Under the pieces are notes generated by a model, which made no database searches, was not told where the DNA came from, and worked only from the letters and a program-made list of their open reading frames with translations. Shown in pieces: positions 19,500 to 29,399 of a stretch of DNA of 64,000 bases (positions are counted from its first letter, which is position 1; every line of letters begins with the position of its first letter). The stretch is from Thysanoteuthis rhombus (lineage: Eukaryota > Mollusca > Cephalopoda > Oegopsida > Thysanoteuthidae). The position numbers and the translations under genes are program-made. Location of the stretch: assembly GCA_963457665.1 (NCBI GenBank), contig OY735224.1:52530929-52594928 (forward strand), read 5' to 3'.

Positions 19500-20075
19500 T
19501 AGAAATCGTCACACATCGGACGACTTGCGTTTCTTCAGTTTCCAAGGGATTCTGGCTAGCTACCTATCTATGTGTAACGCGTGCAGGTCGTACCACTAGA
19601 ACAAAAGGACTGAACCTTTAATTATTCAGTCCTTTCCATGACAACAAAAAACGTGTTTGTCAACCTCCCTCCCATGTTTTTAGCAGAATATCACAATATA
19701 AGTTTATGCTAAATTGGCCTCTTGTTTTTAAGAAATTGTACTCTTCAAGTAATTCATCTATTTTTGAAAATTCTTTTTTGTTTTTTTGAGGGGTTTCAAT
19801 TTGAAATGTAAGTTTATGCTAAATTGGTCCCTAAGTCTGTATCCGGCAGCATTCACGCTCGTTTTGTTTCTTAATTCGGGCATTTTTAGGGATCTCTGTC
19901 CCTCTCTCTCGAAAAAAAGGCCCCCCCCCCAAAAAAAAACGCGGGAGGAGTGAAATATCCATTTATCGTCCATTTTCCCATTTTTTAATTGATCATCCCC
20001 ACCAAAGCATGCTGCCAAAAGAGAGTGATCACGTGGCAGTTTCTATTGAGTGAGTAACCAGACCTATCTAGTTGT
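19500..20075 (+). repeat. Dispersed family A copy
   Basis: TGTAAGTTTATGCTAAATTGG appears twice (about 19700 and 19807), followed by GGCAGCATTCACGCTCG, TTGATCATCCCCACC, GCATGCTGCCAAAAGAGA, GATCACGTGGCAGTTTCTAT and GTAACCAGACC, the family A 3' order. The doubled block suggests an internal duplication or two overlapping copies. Confidence 0.75.
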
Positions 20076-20300
20076 TAGTTGAAATTCAGCAGCCAATATC
20101 CATAAGCAGTACTCGCCAATCCAAGCCTGCGGCACGATTTTCTATAGAGAAAGGCTTCATCGAAAATGAAAAACAAACACACACACACACACACACACAC
20201 ATGCACAAACGCACACACATACGCCACAAACATACACAAATATACTTATGTGCTATATGTGCATGTGGTGTGTGTGTGTAAATCAGTTGTGCATCTTGGG
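20076..20300. repeat. (CA)n/(TG)n low-complexity region
   Basis: (CA)n at about 20177-20202 and a TG-rich stretch to 20280. Confidence 0.85.
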
Positions 20301-20870
20301 TGTTGAAGCCTTTTTGGGGCATCAAGTAGGGAAGGTGGTCCCGATTGTGTAATTAATAAAAAAATCAGTTTTTGGATTAGACAGAACGTGGAAATTCTAC
20401 TTTATTCTTTTATTTCTTCTTATTTGTTCACCGTCTGAAACATTGAATGAGCGAGGGTGTGAAACTTTACGATTTTCAATCGGGACTAACTTTCCTACGT
20501 TATAACAAAAATGCTTTTACTATCCCTTGATTTTAATGACTCTAACATATAATGTGTATCCGTAGGATACATTATATCGCATACAAAATAGAGAGCACCT
20601 CATTCTATGGCCTTACTCTCCATCAAGATTTTTGCAGACATCCGGCATTAAACCCATTCTGGATGATACTTTACTTAACTCTCGGCCAACATTGGGGTAA
20701 GCATTACCTATCAAACATTTTCCGCTGATACTATATTAGATACCGTCAACCAAGACTGTCAATACTGGTTTCTTCAGTTTTGAAATAGGTCCGACTGGCT
20801 TTCCGTGTGCAAATATCTCACGCAGACAGGCCACGCTGATGGGATTAGATAGCTGAAAATTTAAACATTT
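20301..20870. other. No recognisable gene; small hairpin at 20549-20575
   Basis: TGTATCC GTA GGATACA forms a short stem extended by ATAATG and CATTAT. Nothing else is recognisable. Confidence 0.4.
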
Positions 20871-21438
20871 ACTTCTTAAAGTAGACCACTACATCTACCT
20901 AGGACAACAAATCTCCATGAGATCCTCGAAAGAAGAAAAAATCAACCGAAGAATCATTCTAAGATGGCAAGCCTTCGGCAGAGCAAGCTCAACCTTCAAA
21001 AACAAGAAGATACCATTGACCCTAAGAGAGGGGTATACAACAATGCATCCCGCCAATAGTCACCTATGGAGCTGAAACATAGAACCCAACAAGAAACTGA
21101 GTTGCAAGCTTGGAACTATGCAACGTGCACATGAAAGGCCATAAGACAGCACAGTATATCGGGAGAAAATGAAGTCTGAGACATTAGTGAATCTTTTAGA
21201 AAGCTCAAATGGCAGTGGGCTAGTCTTGTTGTAAGAATGCCGGACAACCGATGGACGTTACAACTCATGGTATGAATCCCCAGAGGTACGGAACTAAGGC
21301 CAGCAGAATACAAAATGGAGAGACGGACAAGACAAATTCAGAAAGTATCGGCTCTGCGACACCCAAAATAGAGAAATGTAGCGAATCCTGGGGAAGGTCT
21401 ACGTCCAACGACGGGCGTTAAAAGACTGATGATGATGA
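20871..21438 (+). mobile_element. RTE-type LINE fragment with (GAT)n tail
   Basis: It runs from the VDHYIYLGQQIS equivalent to the ILGKVYVQ equivalent and a short GAT tail, with several deletions. Its GCAAGCTTGGAACTATGCAACGTG junction is shared with the LINE segment starting at 40371, so both come from the same derived subfamily. Confidence 0.8.
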
Positions 21439-21624
21439 AGTAAGGAAGGACATTTGGGCCACTTTGGCCTCTTGCCAATGACTCAACATTGTTATTCGTC
21501 CGAAGTCTGCGCCAGACATTTGTTTATTCAGGTTTGTTCTTTGTTAGCCTCCCTACTGATTCTCCCTGATAAAACTATGATAATTGTTCATTATTAGTTT
21601 GACGTTTCCCTTTATATCTCCTTT

Positions 21625-21685
<61 letters not shown>

Positions 21686-21768
21686 GTAGTCTTTCAACGG
21701 CTGTTGTTGGACATACACCTTCCCCATACACCTTCGCCGCAGTTCTCTATCGTTGCAAACGCGTTGCC
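21625..21768 (-). mobile_element. (CAT)n tail and end of a reverse RTE-type LINE
   Basis: About nineteen CAT/TCA units, then CAGTAGTCTTTCAACGGC and TTGGACATACACCTTCCCC. Only ~100 bp of LINE follow the tail. Confidence 0.75.
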
Positions 21769-21776
21769 ATCAATAA

Positions 21777-22044
21777 GAAGACAGGAGTCAGGGACATCAT
21801 AGAACCAAGAATAAATCTCAAATGGCAGTGGGTTGGCCATGTCACAAGAATGGCGGACAACCGATTGACATCGCGACTCACGACATGGATCCCTAGAGAT
21901 CACATTTGCAACCGACACCGGTAGAGAGTTAGATGGAGAGACGAGCTAGGCAAATTTAGAAAGTACTGGCTCTGCGATGTCCACGATAGAGAAATGTGGC
22001 GAATCGTGGAGAAGGTCCATGTCTAACGATGGACGTTAAAATAC

Positions 22045-22078
<34 letters not shown>
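21777..22078 (+). mobile_element. RTE-type LINE, 3' end with (GAT)n tail
   Basis: It begins AAGACAGGAGTCAGGGACAT and ends with about ten GAT units at 22047-22078. The LINE-sense order is intact but the frame is broken. Confidence 0.8.
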
Positions 22079-22079
<1 letters not shown>

Positions 22080-22283
22080 CCCAGAAAAAAAAAATTGTTT
22101 TTTGTTTTTATCCCCCCTCCAATAAATAGGTTTCCACTGCAGGAATTCAAAAAGATTATTCTTTATTGACCTCTTGGTCTGAGTCCACTTCTTCAACAGA
22201 CTTTCTTTTTAATGATTACTGCCCAATAGACCTCAAGAGAAGCAACGTATTCATGGATCAAACCTTTTCCGATGTCTTAATTG
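22079..22283. other. Spacer
   Basis: No recognisable feature. Confidence 0.3.
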
Positions 22284-22330
22284 ATGTTTCAAGTTGATCA
22301 CGTGACAGTTGCTATCGAGGGTCTAATCGG
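22284..22330 (+). repeat. Family A 3'-end fragment
   Basis: TTGATCACGTGACAGTTGCTAT and the following GGGTCTAATCGG resemble the last 50 bp of family A. Confidence 0.4.
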
Positions 22331-22519
22331 AATTGTTTCAGACTCAGTCAATAATTTGGTAGTCCCTATTCACTGGTATATAATGGTTATCATCACTATT
22401 GATTTATCCGGTGAGTACGATTCATTAGTCACCCAGCAAACCAAAAAAACTTTTTTGTATGCCTCGCAAAATGACGAAGTCCATAATGGTTTGCATCTGT
22501 TTCTGCTGTTCAATACCAG

Positions 22520-22985
22520 AGCTTTGAGAACGAGAAAATCCTATTAGTCCTAAAACGAAGGGTATACAATCAATGCATCCTCCTGATAGTCACCTATGGA
22601 GCTGAAACATGGAACCTTACCAAGATAATAACCCTCAAACTGAGAATCATGCAACGTGTATAAGAAAGAATCATGCCCAACCTCGCATGGAGAGATCACA
22701 AGAAAGCACATCAGGGGAAAAATAGGAGTCAAAGACATCATAGATACCGTTAGAAAATTCAAAAGGCAATGGGCTAGTCATGTTGTAAGAACGGTAGATA
22801 ACCGATGGACATCATAAGAACCTGGTTTCACTGAGATCACATGCGAAGCCGTGGCCGGCAGAATATAAGATTGTGAGACAAGCTAGACAAGTTCAAAAAG
22901 TGTTGGTTCTGCAACGCCCTTGATAGAGAGGTTTAGCGAATCCAGGGGAAGGAAGCGTCCAACGACGGACGATAAAAGACTGCAG
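22520..22985 (+). mobile_element. RTE-type LINE fragment
   Basis: It opens with CGAGAAAATCCTATTAGTCC, equivalent to the KIPLILKRR codons, then QCILLIVTYGAETWNLTK-like residues, and ends at GATAAAAGACTGCAGAGG without a GAT array. Confidence 0.8.
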
Positions 22986-23335
22986 AGGTCACCGCAGACC
23001 AGGGAGCCCGATAGGAATTTCATAAGTCAAAGCTGTCCTCTACCAATATACACTGCCCAGACACCTTCGTTTTTTTAGCTACCCTGTTTTCATCTGCGGT
23101 ACCAAAGAAAATCTCTCTGGGCCGTCTTGGCTCCCTTGTCTCCTAAGCCCCGTTGCACCCTACTCATAGATCCTGTTGTAGCTCTTCGTGATTGATATCA
23201 ATTATACAGGTTGTGCAAGTTTAAGCAGATCTTTTCTGTGAAAATGCTGCACACGCACAAGAATATTTTTAAACGCGTCCACAAATATATATCATACGCT
23301 TTCCAGTCGGTCTGCCCAAGTTAAACAACGGAAAT
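22986..23335. other. No recognisable feature
   Basis: Mixed, moderately GC-rich sequence without a match elsewhere in the window. Confidence 0.35.
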
Positions 23336-23378
23336 AGGAAGGAAGGAAGGAAGGAAGGAAGGAAGGAAAGAAAGAAGA
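23336..23378. repeat. (GGAA)n microsatellite
   Basis: Ten or so GGAA units ending in AAAGAAAG. Confidence 0.9.
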
Positions 23379-23384
23379 GGTGTG

Positions 23385-23745
23385 ATGTCATAAAATGAAC
23401 ATTTATCCCGACCAATTTTGCCCTGACAGTTGCTAAGGATGTTTTGATAGAGTATCCAAGGTCTGCATTTTTGTATTCACAAAAAGCCAAAATTGGCCCC
23501 AAATACCAGAATGCCCCCGCCCCCCAAAACTGCCCGAAATGGTCGTTCACGATTTTTTATTGGAAATGATACTTGCAGAATATTTCCATATCGCAATATT
23601 TTACAAGTATTAGAATCGATTCACTCAAGGAAAGACTATTCGATTTCAAAAAATCTTTCTCCTTCTCCTGCCCTTGCAACTACTACCGTGGATGGTGGAC
23701 GTGTCGTTGAACTTAAGGTTCTTTATTCTTTAAGTAGAATTATTC
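23385..23745. repeat. Family E dispersed repeat, reverse orientation
   Basis: CAATATTTTACAAGTATTAG, AATCGATTCACTCAA, CTTCTCCTGCCC and CTACTACCGTGGATGGTGGAC recur at 61190-61380. The opposite strand matches 9238 and 48783. Confidence 0.6.
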
Positions 23746-23989
23746 CACTCTATGTGCGTTCCGTATACGTACATTAATTGATGTAGAGATCGTAGATATG
23801 TTTGGATATTCTTACTTTTTTTTCAATCATTTCCAAGGATCTATCGATTTTCCTTGAAAAAAAAACTTGATTTCCCGCATATTTCTCGTCTGTATCTTTT
23901 TCATAGATATTTTTTTCGATTCTGAGCCGATTTTTAATTTTGGTCGATTTTGACATTGCCTGACATTATAGAAAATGAAAATTGTTTGT
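23746..23989. other. Spacer
   Basis: AT-rich, no recognisable feature. Confidence 0.3.
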
Positions 23990-24480
23990 CTAATCAGAAA
24001 AAAAAGAGAAAAATAGATTGAGAAATATCTAGAAACATTATGGGGAATCTAGATGTCATTTTCAATGTAAAACATCTAAAACTAGGTGAAAAACATCTAA
24101 TACTAGGTGAAAAACATCTAGAAACATCTAGATTCTAGAGCATCTGGATGTTATTTCCACTAGAAAGACATCTAAAATGAAGCTAAAAAACATCTAGAAA
24201 CATATAGATTTTTGAAAATTCAGATGTTATTCCCACAGAAAATATCTGAAATAGGATAAAAAGCATCTACAAACATATAGATTCTGGAGCATCTACATTT
24301 TCCTACTGTAAAACATCTAAAAAAGCATCTAGAAATATCTAGATTCTGAAGCATCTAAATTATATTACCACTGGAAACATTCAAATTAGAGTTAAAAAAT
24401 TCTAGAAATATGTAGATTTTCTGGAATCTAGATGTTTCTAGATTTTTTTGAAACTCCATCTTAGATGTGAAAAAACATCC
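23990..24480. repeat. CTAGATGTTT-rich diverged tandem array
   Basis: AACATCTAGAAACATCTAGA, ATTCTGGAGCATCTA and GATGTTATTxCCACTxGAAA recur every 60-90 bp with drift, five or six times. Single versions of the motif occur at 41898, 42510, 49280, 62130 and 63040, so this is a local expansion of a dispersed sequence. Confidence 0.65.
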
Positions 24481-24904
24481 ACATTTGGAAGAAATCGCAT
24501 CTTTGCAAAAACAAAACCTACAAACGTTTTTAGATACTCAAGTAAATCTGCAAAGTTGTAACCCCAGAAATATGACCAACACACACACATACACACATGG
24601 GTATTCAAATAGAGATGATCTGTTGCCAACTTGACTGATTGGTCGGGCAGGCCATCTGAGGGGCTGCAGTGATCCGATTCTGAAAAGGAAAAAAATAATA
24701 TGCAACAAATATATGATTACGACGTATTTTGGTGGATAAGATGACGCATCAAAAAACACCTCAACAAATGAAGTCATCGTGTAGACAAGATCCCAAATCT
24801 TGCTGAACCATGAAATTCAGAGTGAAATTGGGGTCCTGTCTTATCTGAAGGCCACCCTATCTGACAGTCGCCCTCTCCACCTGAATATAAATATAGCTAT
24901 ATAA
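24481..24904. other. No recognisable feature
   Basis: AT-rich sequence with a short (CA)n at 24579. Confidence 0.35.
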
Positions 24905-25033
24905 TCGTCATCATCATCATTAATATCTTGACGTCTGTCGTTGGACATAGACCTTCCCCAGGATTCACCACATTACGCTATCATGGGCGTCACAGAGCTA
25001 GTATTTTCTGAATTCGTCTAGCTCATCTCTGTT
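24905..25033 (-). mobile_element. RTE-type LINE, extreme 3' end
   Basis: TCATCATCATCATTAATATCTTGACG leads into reverse blocks down to CTCATCTCTG, followed by a T/A-rich stretch. Confidence 0.75.
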
Positions 25034-25097
25034 TTTTTTTTGAAAAAAAAAAAAACCCAAAAAACAATGAGTAAGTTTAAATGAAATGTTTTTTTTT

Positions 25098-25445
25098 ACT
25101 TCATCATCATCAGTAGTCTTTTAACACCCGTTGTTGGGCATAGACGTTCGCCAGGATTCGCCACGAATCCTTATCATGGGCGTCGTGGAGCCAGTATTTT
25201 CGAAATTTGTCTAGCTAGTCTCTTCATCTTGTATTCTGCCGGCCTTGGTTCCGCACGTGATCTCTTGGGATCCATGTCATGAGTCTCGATGTCCATCGGT
25301 TGTCTGGCATTGTTGCAACATGGCCAGCCCATTGCTATTTGAGTTTTTGAATGGATTCCATGATGTTCCTGATTACTGTCTTCTGCTGGATGTATGGTGC
25401 TGTCTTGTGGTCTCTCCATGTAAAGTTGAGCATCTCTTTATTTAC
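25098..25445 (-). mobile_element. RTE-type LINE, left part of an interrupted copy
   Basis: It starts CATCATCATCAGTAGTCTTTTAAC and proceeds through the reverse LINE blocks to GTAAAGTTGAGCAT, where the GC-rich repeat begins. The same LINE position is interrupted at 6338. Confidence 0.8.
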
Positions 25446-25630
25446 TCTCCAACCAGAGCAAAATGCGACTCAATGTCAGGGCTTTACGTGGGAAAAAAGG
25501 AGCAGCCCATTATAAATAACTCCCGCCAACGCGACTTTGGTTGTCAAGCAACCGTGGTTGCTAAAGCTGGCGAACAGATACTATACTTTAATCCATGCCG
25601 AAAAGCCAGAAAAGGTGAGGTTTTGCAGAG
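25446..25630. repeat. GC-rich short dispersed repeat inserted in a LINE, shortened copy
   Basis: TTTACTCTCCAACCAGAGCA, GTCAGGGCTTTACGTGGG and GATACTATACTTTAATCC match 6339-6676 and 50031-50490, with a central deletion. Confidence 0.65.
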
Positions 25631-25766
25631 ATTTTCGAATGCGCACATTGCATACTTCCCAGTTTACGGGTCTGTCTCTTGGTTAGGTTCCATGTTTCAG
25701 CTCCATAAGTGACTATCAGGAGAATGCATTGGTTGTATATCCTTCTTTTTAGGATTAATGGAGTCG
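25631..25766 (-). mobile_element. RTE-type LINE, continuation after GC-rich insert
   Basis: The LINE resumes at GCAGAGATTTTCGAATGCGCAC and reads through the reverse complement of the KRQ, YGAETWN and QCILLIV blocks to CTTCTTTTTAGGATTAATGG. Confidence 0.75.
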
Positions 25767-25779
25767 TTTTTTTTACGTA

Positions 25780-25990
25780 AGTTTGACGATCAAAAAGCGC
25801 TTAATTAAAAAAAAAAATGGCCAATAAACAACAAAAACGGCCTAAACACACCAAAAGGATGCTAAAAATAATCAAAAACATGCTAAAATGTTCAAATATT
25901 TAGACACGCCGGCGCTAATTCAGTGCCTGATCACACACCCAAAATTAGAAATGCATTGAATTTAGCGCAAAAGGTGCTGAATAGGCATAA
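25780..25990. repeat. Reverse fragment of the 18950-19466 repeat
   Basis: TTGAATTTAGCGCAAAAGGTG is the counterpart of GCTAAATTCAGCGC at 18982. AATGGCC and CGGCCTAA motifs precede it. Confidence 0.4.
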
Positions 25991-26039
25991 CTGTCGTTGA
26001 CTCCTGTTCCAGGTAAGTATTATTTATCTTCCTTCCCAC

Positions 26040-26232
26040 GATGACAGGTTTGACACAAGGTCAGTTCAACATGAGAGGCACACACATACGTGTAGAAATT
26101 TCTAAAAATAGCTCTAGTCTCCGGACTTGGAGCAAAGGTGCCGTTACAAGAATCTACACCCCCTTCTTAGTGCAACGGGGAAAGTTTGACCCCCAGGGCC
26201 CACTGATCACTCGAGACTGATCAAGCTAAAGC
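26040..26232. repeat. GC-rich short dispersed repeat, diverged copy
   Basis: TTTGACACAAGGTCAGTTCAAC, AAATAGCTCTAGTCTCCGGAC and TTAGTGCAACGGGGAAAGTT keep the family order. Confidence 0.55.
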
Positions 26233-26239
26233 AAATTTT

Positions 26240-26345
26240 TCGAACTTTGCCGGGTAAGTATTTACAATACACCATGAGGAGTAAATGTTTGAATTTTCAG
26301 CCTTCTAGCTCCATTGGTACCACGTGATACCCCACACAAGCATAT
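26240..26345 (-). repeat. Family A fragment, reverse
   Basis: GAGGAGTAAATGTTTGAATTT and CAGCCTTCTAGCTCCATTGG are reverse complements of the CxATGGAGCTAGAAGACTGAAC block near 44752. Confidence 0.5.
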
Positions 26346-26369
26346 AAAAGCCATTTATACAAATTGGTA

Positions 26370-26650
26370 TGTTTCATTTTATAATTGGTTTCATGGTTGT
26401 CCTTTTCGATGCCTTTATAACCGAGAGATTAGATTGGTCCATGTGAAATAGAATAACAACCAAGCATTAAAACAATTGAAGGGTAAAAATATGAGATTGT
26501 CTGTCTTTACATAAAAACTGACAATTAAGCTATAGAAACTCTCAAGACTTTATTTCTGCTCACGAATTAAGACAGCTTGTGTTGGGATAAGACTTGAAAA
26601 AACTTGGCTCCGTAGTACTAATCCCTGCCCCGTCATTGATAGTGCATATC
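26370..26650 (+). repeat. Family B dispersed repeat, copy 2
   Basis: TTTCATGGTTGTCCTTTTCG, TTGGTCCATGTGAAATAGAA, CTCTCAAGACTTTATTTCTG and GTTGGGATAAGACTTGAAA match the copy at 59145 in order. Confidence 0.7.
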
Positions 26651-26674
26651 TAGCCAGCCAGCCAGCCAGCCAGT
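26651..26674. repeat. (CCAG)n microsatellite
   Basis: Five AGCC units. Confidence 0.85.
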
Positions 26675-27467
26675 CTTTCTGACAAATCACTTGAAAACGA
26701 AAGAAACTTTATTGATAGTTTTGCTTAACGATTCATAATATTTGTTAACACGCGCATACTGACTAATCTACGAAGGTGTTTCAAAAGTACTATTGTAGTC
26801 ATTTCCCTACTTTGCCTCATCTAGTATACTGGCTTCAAGTTTCTGTCGTCACTTGCTAGTAAAGTACTGTAGTAGGTCATAGTACTTAGATTTTGATATT
26901 GTCGATGTGCAAAATATTCTCCAAAGCCTTTTCATCTCAAGATAAAAGCCTAAACGAAGAGAACTGATGACGTCAAAAGGTGTTGCCATGGTGACGAGGC
27001 ACAGTGACATCCACGCGATGTACCTGCCTACAAATGCACTTCTCTTGATACCCCATTCCCACCCATGCAAAAAGATCCTGTTGCCATGGAAACTGATTCT
27101 GTAAAAAAAAAAAAAAAAAAGATTCCGACTTGAGCACTAAGTGGATTCAAAAGAAATCCTATCATAAACAAATGGAAACAAACCAGTAATTGGATCGGAG
27201 GGTAAATGAATTCTAGGCAGGGGCGTACCGACTAGGGTGTGAAGGGTGTGTTGCATCCCCCAATGCTCTTTCGGTCCGCAAAGTCATTCCAGCGTTGCGA
27301 AATTATCCATTTTTAAGGGGCTTGATCAAGCCTTTTTTCCCTTCGAAATTAGCCGATAAAAAATTACGATAACCAATTAAATCTGTTAAGTTCAATAGAA
27401 CTGATCATTCATTTTATTTTTTTTTTGTAAATGATTTGTTCTGGAGTCTTGGTACTCATCTAAACTA
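26675..27467. other. No recognisable gene
   Basis: A poly-A run at 27101-27119 and a CAGGGGCGTACCGAC block at 27223 that resembles the end of a hAT-like element, but no partner end was found. Confidence 0.35.
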
Positions 27468-27469
27468 TA

Positions 27470-27758
27470 TTACGTTGGTGCAAAAATGATCGCGGTTTTT
27501 CACGATCAACTTCAAAGCAGTGCATCTCAGCTTAGAATAAAAGTTATCAATGGAAATAAGAACTTTCAGAATCTGCATATTTTGCCAACAAGAAACAAGT
27601 CGATTTAAGCGTAGAGTTCTGGTCTCCTTGGACCAATGAATTCTTAGGGTGTGTTCCGAGGTGCTGCCTGATTGTTGAAGATCTTCCCTTGCAGGACGTT
27701 GTCGAAATGCTTGCAAAAGTAATAGTCAGTTGGTGAGATTATTTTTGTACCAACGTAA
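27470..27758. mobile_element. Mariner-derived non-autonomous element (MITE), 289 bp, TA duplication
   Basis: TTACGTTGGTGCAAAAATGA at the left end is the inverse of TTATTTTTGTACCAACGTAA at the right end (27739-27758), with mismatches only at one or two positions. The element is flanked by TA on both sides (27468-27469 and 27759-27760), the mariner target. TTACGTTGGTxCAAAAxTxAT is the recognised start of mariner-type inverted repeats. It is far shorter than a ~1.3-kb autonomous mariner, and its 83-codon minus-strand frame does not resemble a transposase. Confidence 0.9.
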
Positions 27759-27760
27759 TA

Positions 27761-28384
27761 TGTAAAATATATAAAATCTTAGCCTTTTCAGTCATAGCAT
27801 TTCAGCTTTGTTTTTTTTTTGAGACTGTTTTAGCAATAAATAACCAGCTATACTGATTTCTTTTCTCTTTTACCCCTGACTTTGTTGGCTAATTGGAGGC
27901 TTGCATGCCCACTTAGTCGACAAATTAGAGGCCGACACGTCAACTTTGTTGGCTTAAAATCATTACATCTACACCAAAATACAGAATTTATCCATTATTC
28001 GGAAATGCAAGGCTCTTATGAGAAAAAAAAATTCATAAACGAAAATAGTGTAAAGCGAATAAGCAATTATCATTAATTTATATGGGAAAATATTTGAACG
28101 TTTCTGGACCACCCCCTGAACGTTGATAAGAGTATATTTGGTTGAGTAATCGGAGGTTGTGGTAGTAGGAGGTGCACAAGGTGCAGTGCAGGGGAGAGGG
28201 GAAGATTGCGTGCTGCCTCTATAACACTTCGCAACGAAACAAGCACTAAATGCCATTTCCACTTTTTGCTTACTTTGCTTTAGTTTTCACACAGTTTGGG
28301 AAAAATGTATAATGTATATACGTATATACGCAGTCTAGGCCAAATGATACATTCACTGTTTAATAACCGGGATCTTCTTGTGCT
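27761..28384. other. No recognisable feature
   Basis: AT-rich sequence with a GT/GGAGG-rich patch near 28150-28200. Confidence 0.35.
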
Positions 28385-28440
28385 TCAAAGTAATATAACG
28401 CATTTATAATAAATATACACATATACATAATGAGAAGTAT
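28385..28440. repeat. Family D fragment
   Basis: AGTAATATAACGCATTTATAAT matches the outer part of the palindrome at 28870-29375. Confidence 0.4.
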
Positions 28441-28499
28441 AATTTAATCTGACAGACTCTAACATATTTGAGATATAAACAGCGACACACACACACACA

Positions 28500-28713
28500 C
28501 TTAATCCTTATATGTAAATAGTCCATACATGTTCCAGGATTCTTCCCATCATCAGTGGTGTGTGCTGTGTGAGTGTGTATTAAGATGTACCATGTGGAAC
28601 CAGAGTCCACTGCCAGGAGCTATGCATTGTGGGTGAGTTTTGCTGTCAGGGCTGCTGGAGGCCTCCTGCTGAATGGAAGAATGTCCAGTAGGTATCAGGT
28701 CTTTGGTAATGGA

Positions 28714-28718
<5 letters not shown>
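28500..28718 (+). repeat. TA-flanked dispersed repeat, copy 2 (partial)
   Basis: CTTAATCCTTATATGTAAATAG, ATGTACCATGTGGAACCAGA, CACTGCCAGGAGCTATGCATT and TCAGGGCTGCTGGAGGCCTC match 31805-32020 closely. A (TA)n array follows at 28719. Confidence 0.85.

Positions 28719-28755
<37 letters not shown>
28719..28755. repeat. (TA)n microsatellite
   Basis: Pure TA run at the right edge of the preceding repeat. Confidence 0.9.
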
Positions 28756-28758
<3 letters not shown>

Positions 28759-28991
28759 CCATTATTCAATGTTTTCGCACAGCGCAAAGGAATAGTATTT
28801 ACACTAAACTTACAATATATATGAATGATAAATTGTGTTATACATATTTTACATATATATTGTACATAAGAAATGGACATATTTTGCGCGACTGAATGAA
28901 TTATAAATTGCCTTATATTATATAGGAACTTAGTTGGTTGATATATTACTCAATTTAAACAACGTTAATAACATAAACAATTCAAGAAAAT

Positions 28992-29076
28992 GGGGCTGCT
29001 GCAGGAATTGATCTTGTCACTGATAGCGTTGCTGTTTCAACGCAGCGATGCTCTCACCATTGGGCTAAACAGCTGT
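28992..29076 (-). repeat. tRNA-like sequence, partner copy in left palindrome arm
   Basis: On the minus strand it reads AGCTGTTTAGCCCAATGGTG then GAGAGCATCGCTGCGTTGAA and AAGATCAATTCCTGCAGCAG. The B box is damaged relative to the right arm. Confidence 0.5.
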
Positions 29077-29134
29077 CAGTAACGCAATGGCCACGTAACT
29101 ACTTTCAACCAAATTTTGCCTTTGCATTACTGGT

Positions 29135-29208
29135 AGCTGTTTAGCTCAATGGTGAGAGCATCGCCACGTTGAAGCTGTTGCCCGCTAGGTTCGATTCCTG
29201 CAGCAGTC
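29135..29208 (+). repeat. tRNA-like sequence, 74 nt, with A and B boxes
   Basis: TAGCTCAATGGTGAGAGC gives an A box and a perfect 4-bp D arm. GGTTCGATTCC is a consensus B box. The acceptor AGCTGTT pairs with AGCAGTC at five or six of seven positions including wobbles. The anticodon arm does not form (TCGCC against AGCTG, no T33), so I read this as a tRNA-derived pol III repeat head rather than a working tRNA gene. Related copies are on the minus strand at about 28992-29076 and 37502-37593. Confidence 0.6.
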
Positions 29209-29399
29209 CCATTTTCTTCAATTTCTTATTATATTTACGTTGTCTAAATTGAGTGATATATTAATTGAGTTAAAATATCAATAGTGCAGCAACAGGGTTT
29301 CATTTCAAATAAGTTTCTCTGTAATATAACGCAATTTATAATTCATTCAGTCAGACCAAATATATCTATTTCTTCTCCAGTTAGAGTGGAGCTGCCAAT

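Larger units (their letters stand above)
28870..29375. repeat. Large imperfect palindrome (family D), ~220-260-bp arms
   Basis: The left arm (28870-29091) reads GACTGAATGAATTATAAATTG ... ATTACTCAATTTAAACAACG ... GGGGCTGCTGCAGGAATTGA ... GCTCTCACCATTGGGCTAAA. The right arm (29115-29375) reads the reverse complement of each block in reverse order. The arms differ by substitutions and ~40 extra bases in the right arm near 29265-29305. The centre is a ~24-bp spacer. Each arm holds a tRNA-like segment. A third copy of the sequence, not palindromic, lies at 37365-37800. Confidence 0.85.

Noticed and set aside
23336-23378. CRISPR-like array suspected from regular repeats here and at 24000
   Set aside because: The units are simple GGAA or drifted CTAGATG repeats without unique spacers, and the genome is eukaryotic.
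29135-29208. Functional tRNA gene
   Set aside because: A and B boxes and the acceptor look right, but the anticodon stem fails to pair and there is no T33 before the putative anticodon.
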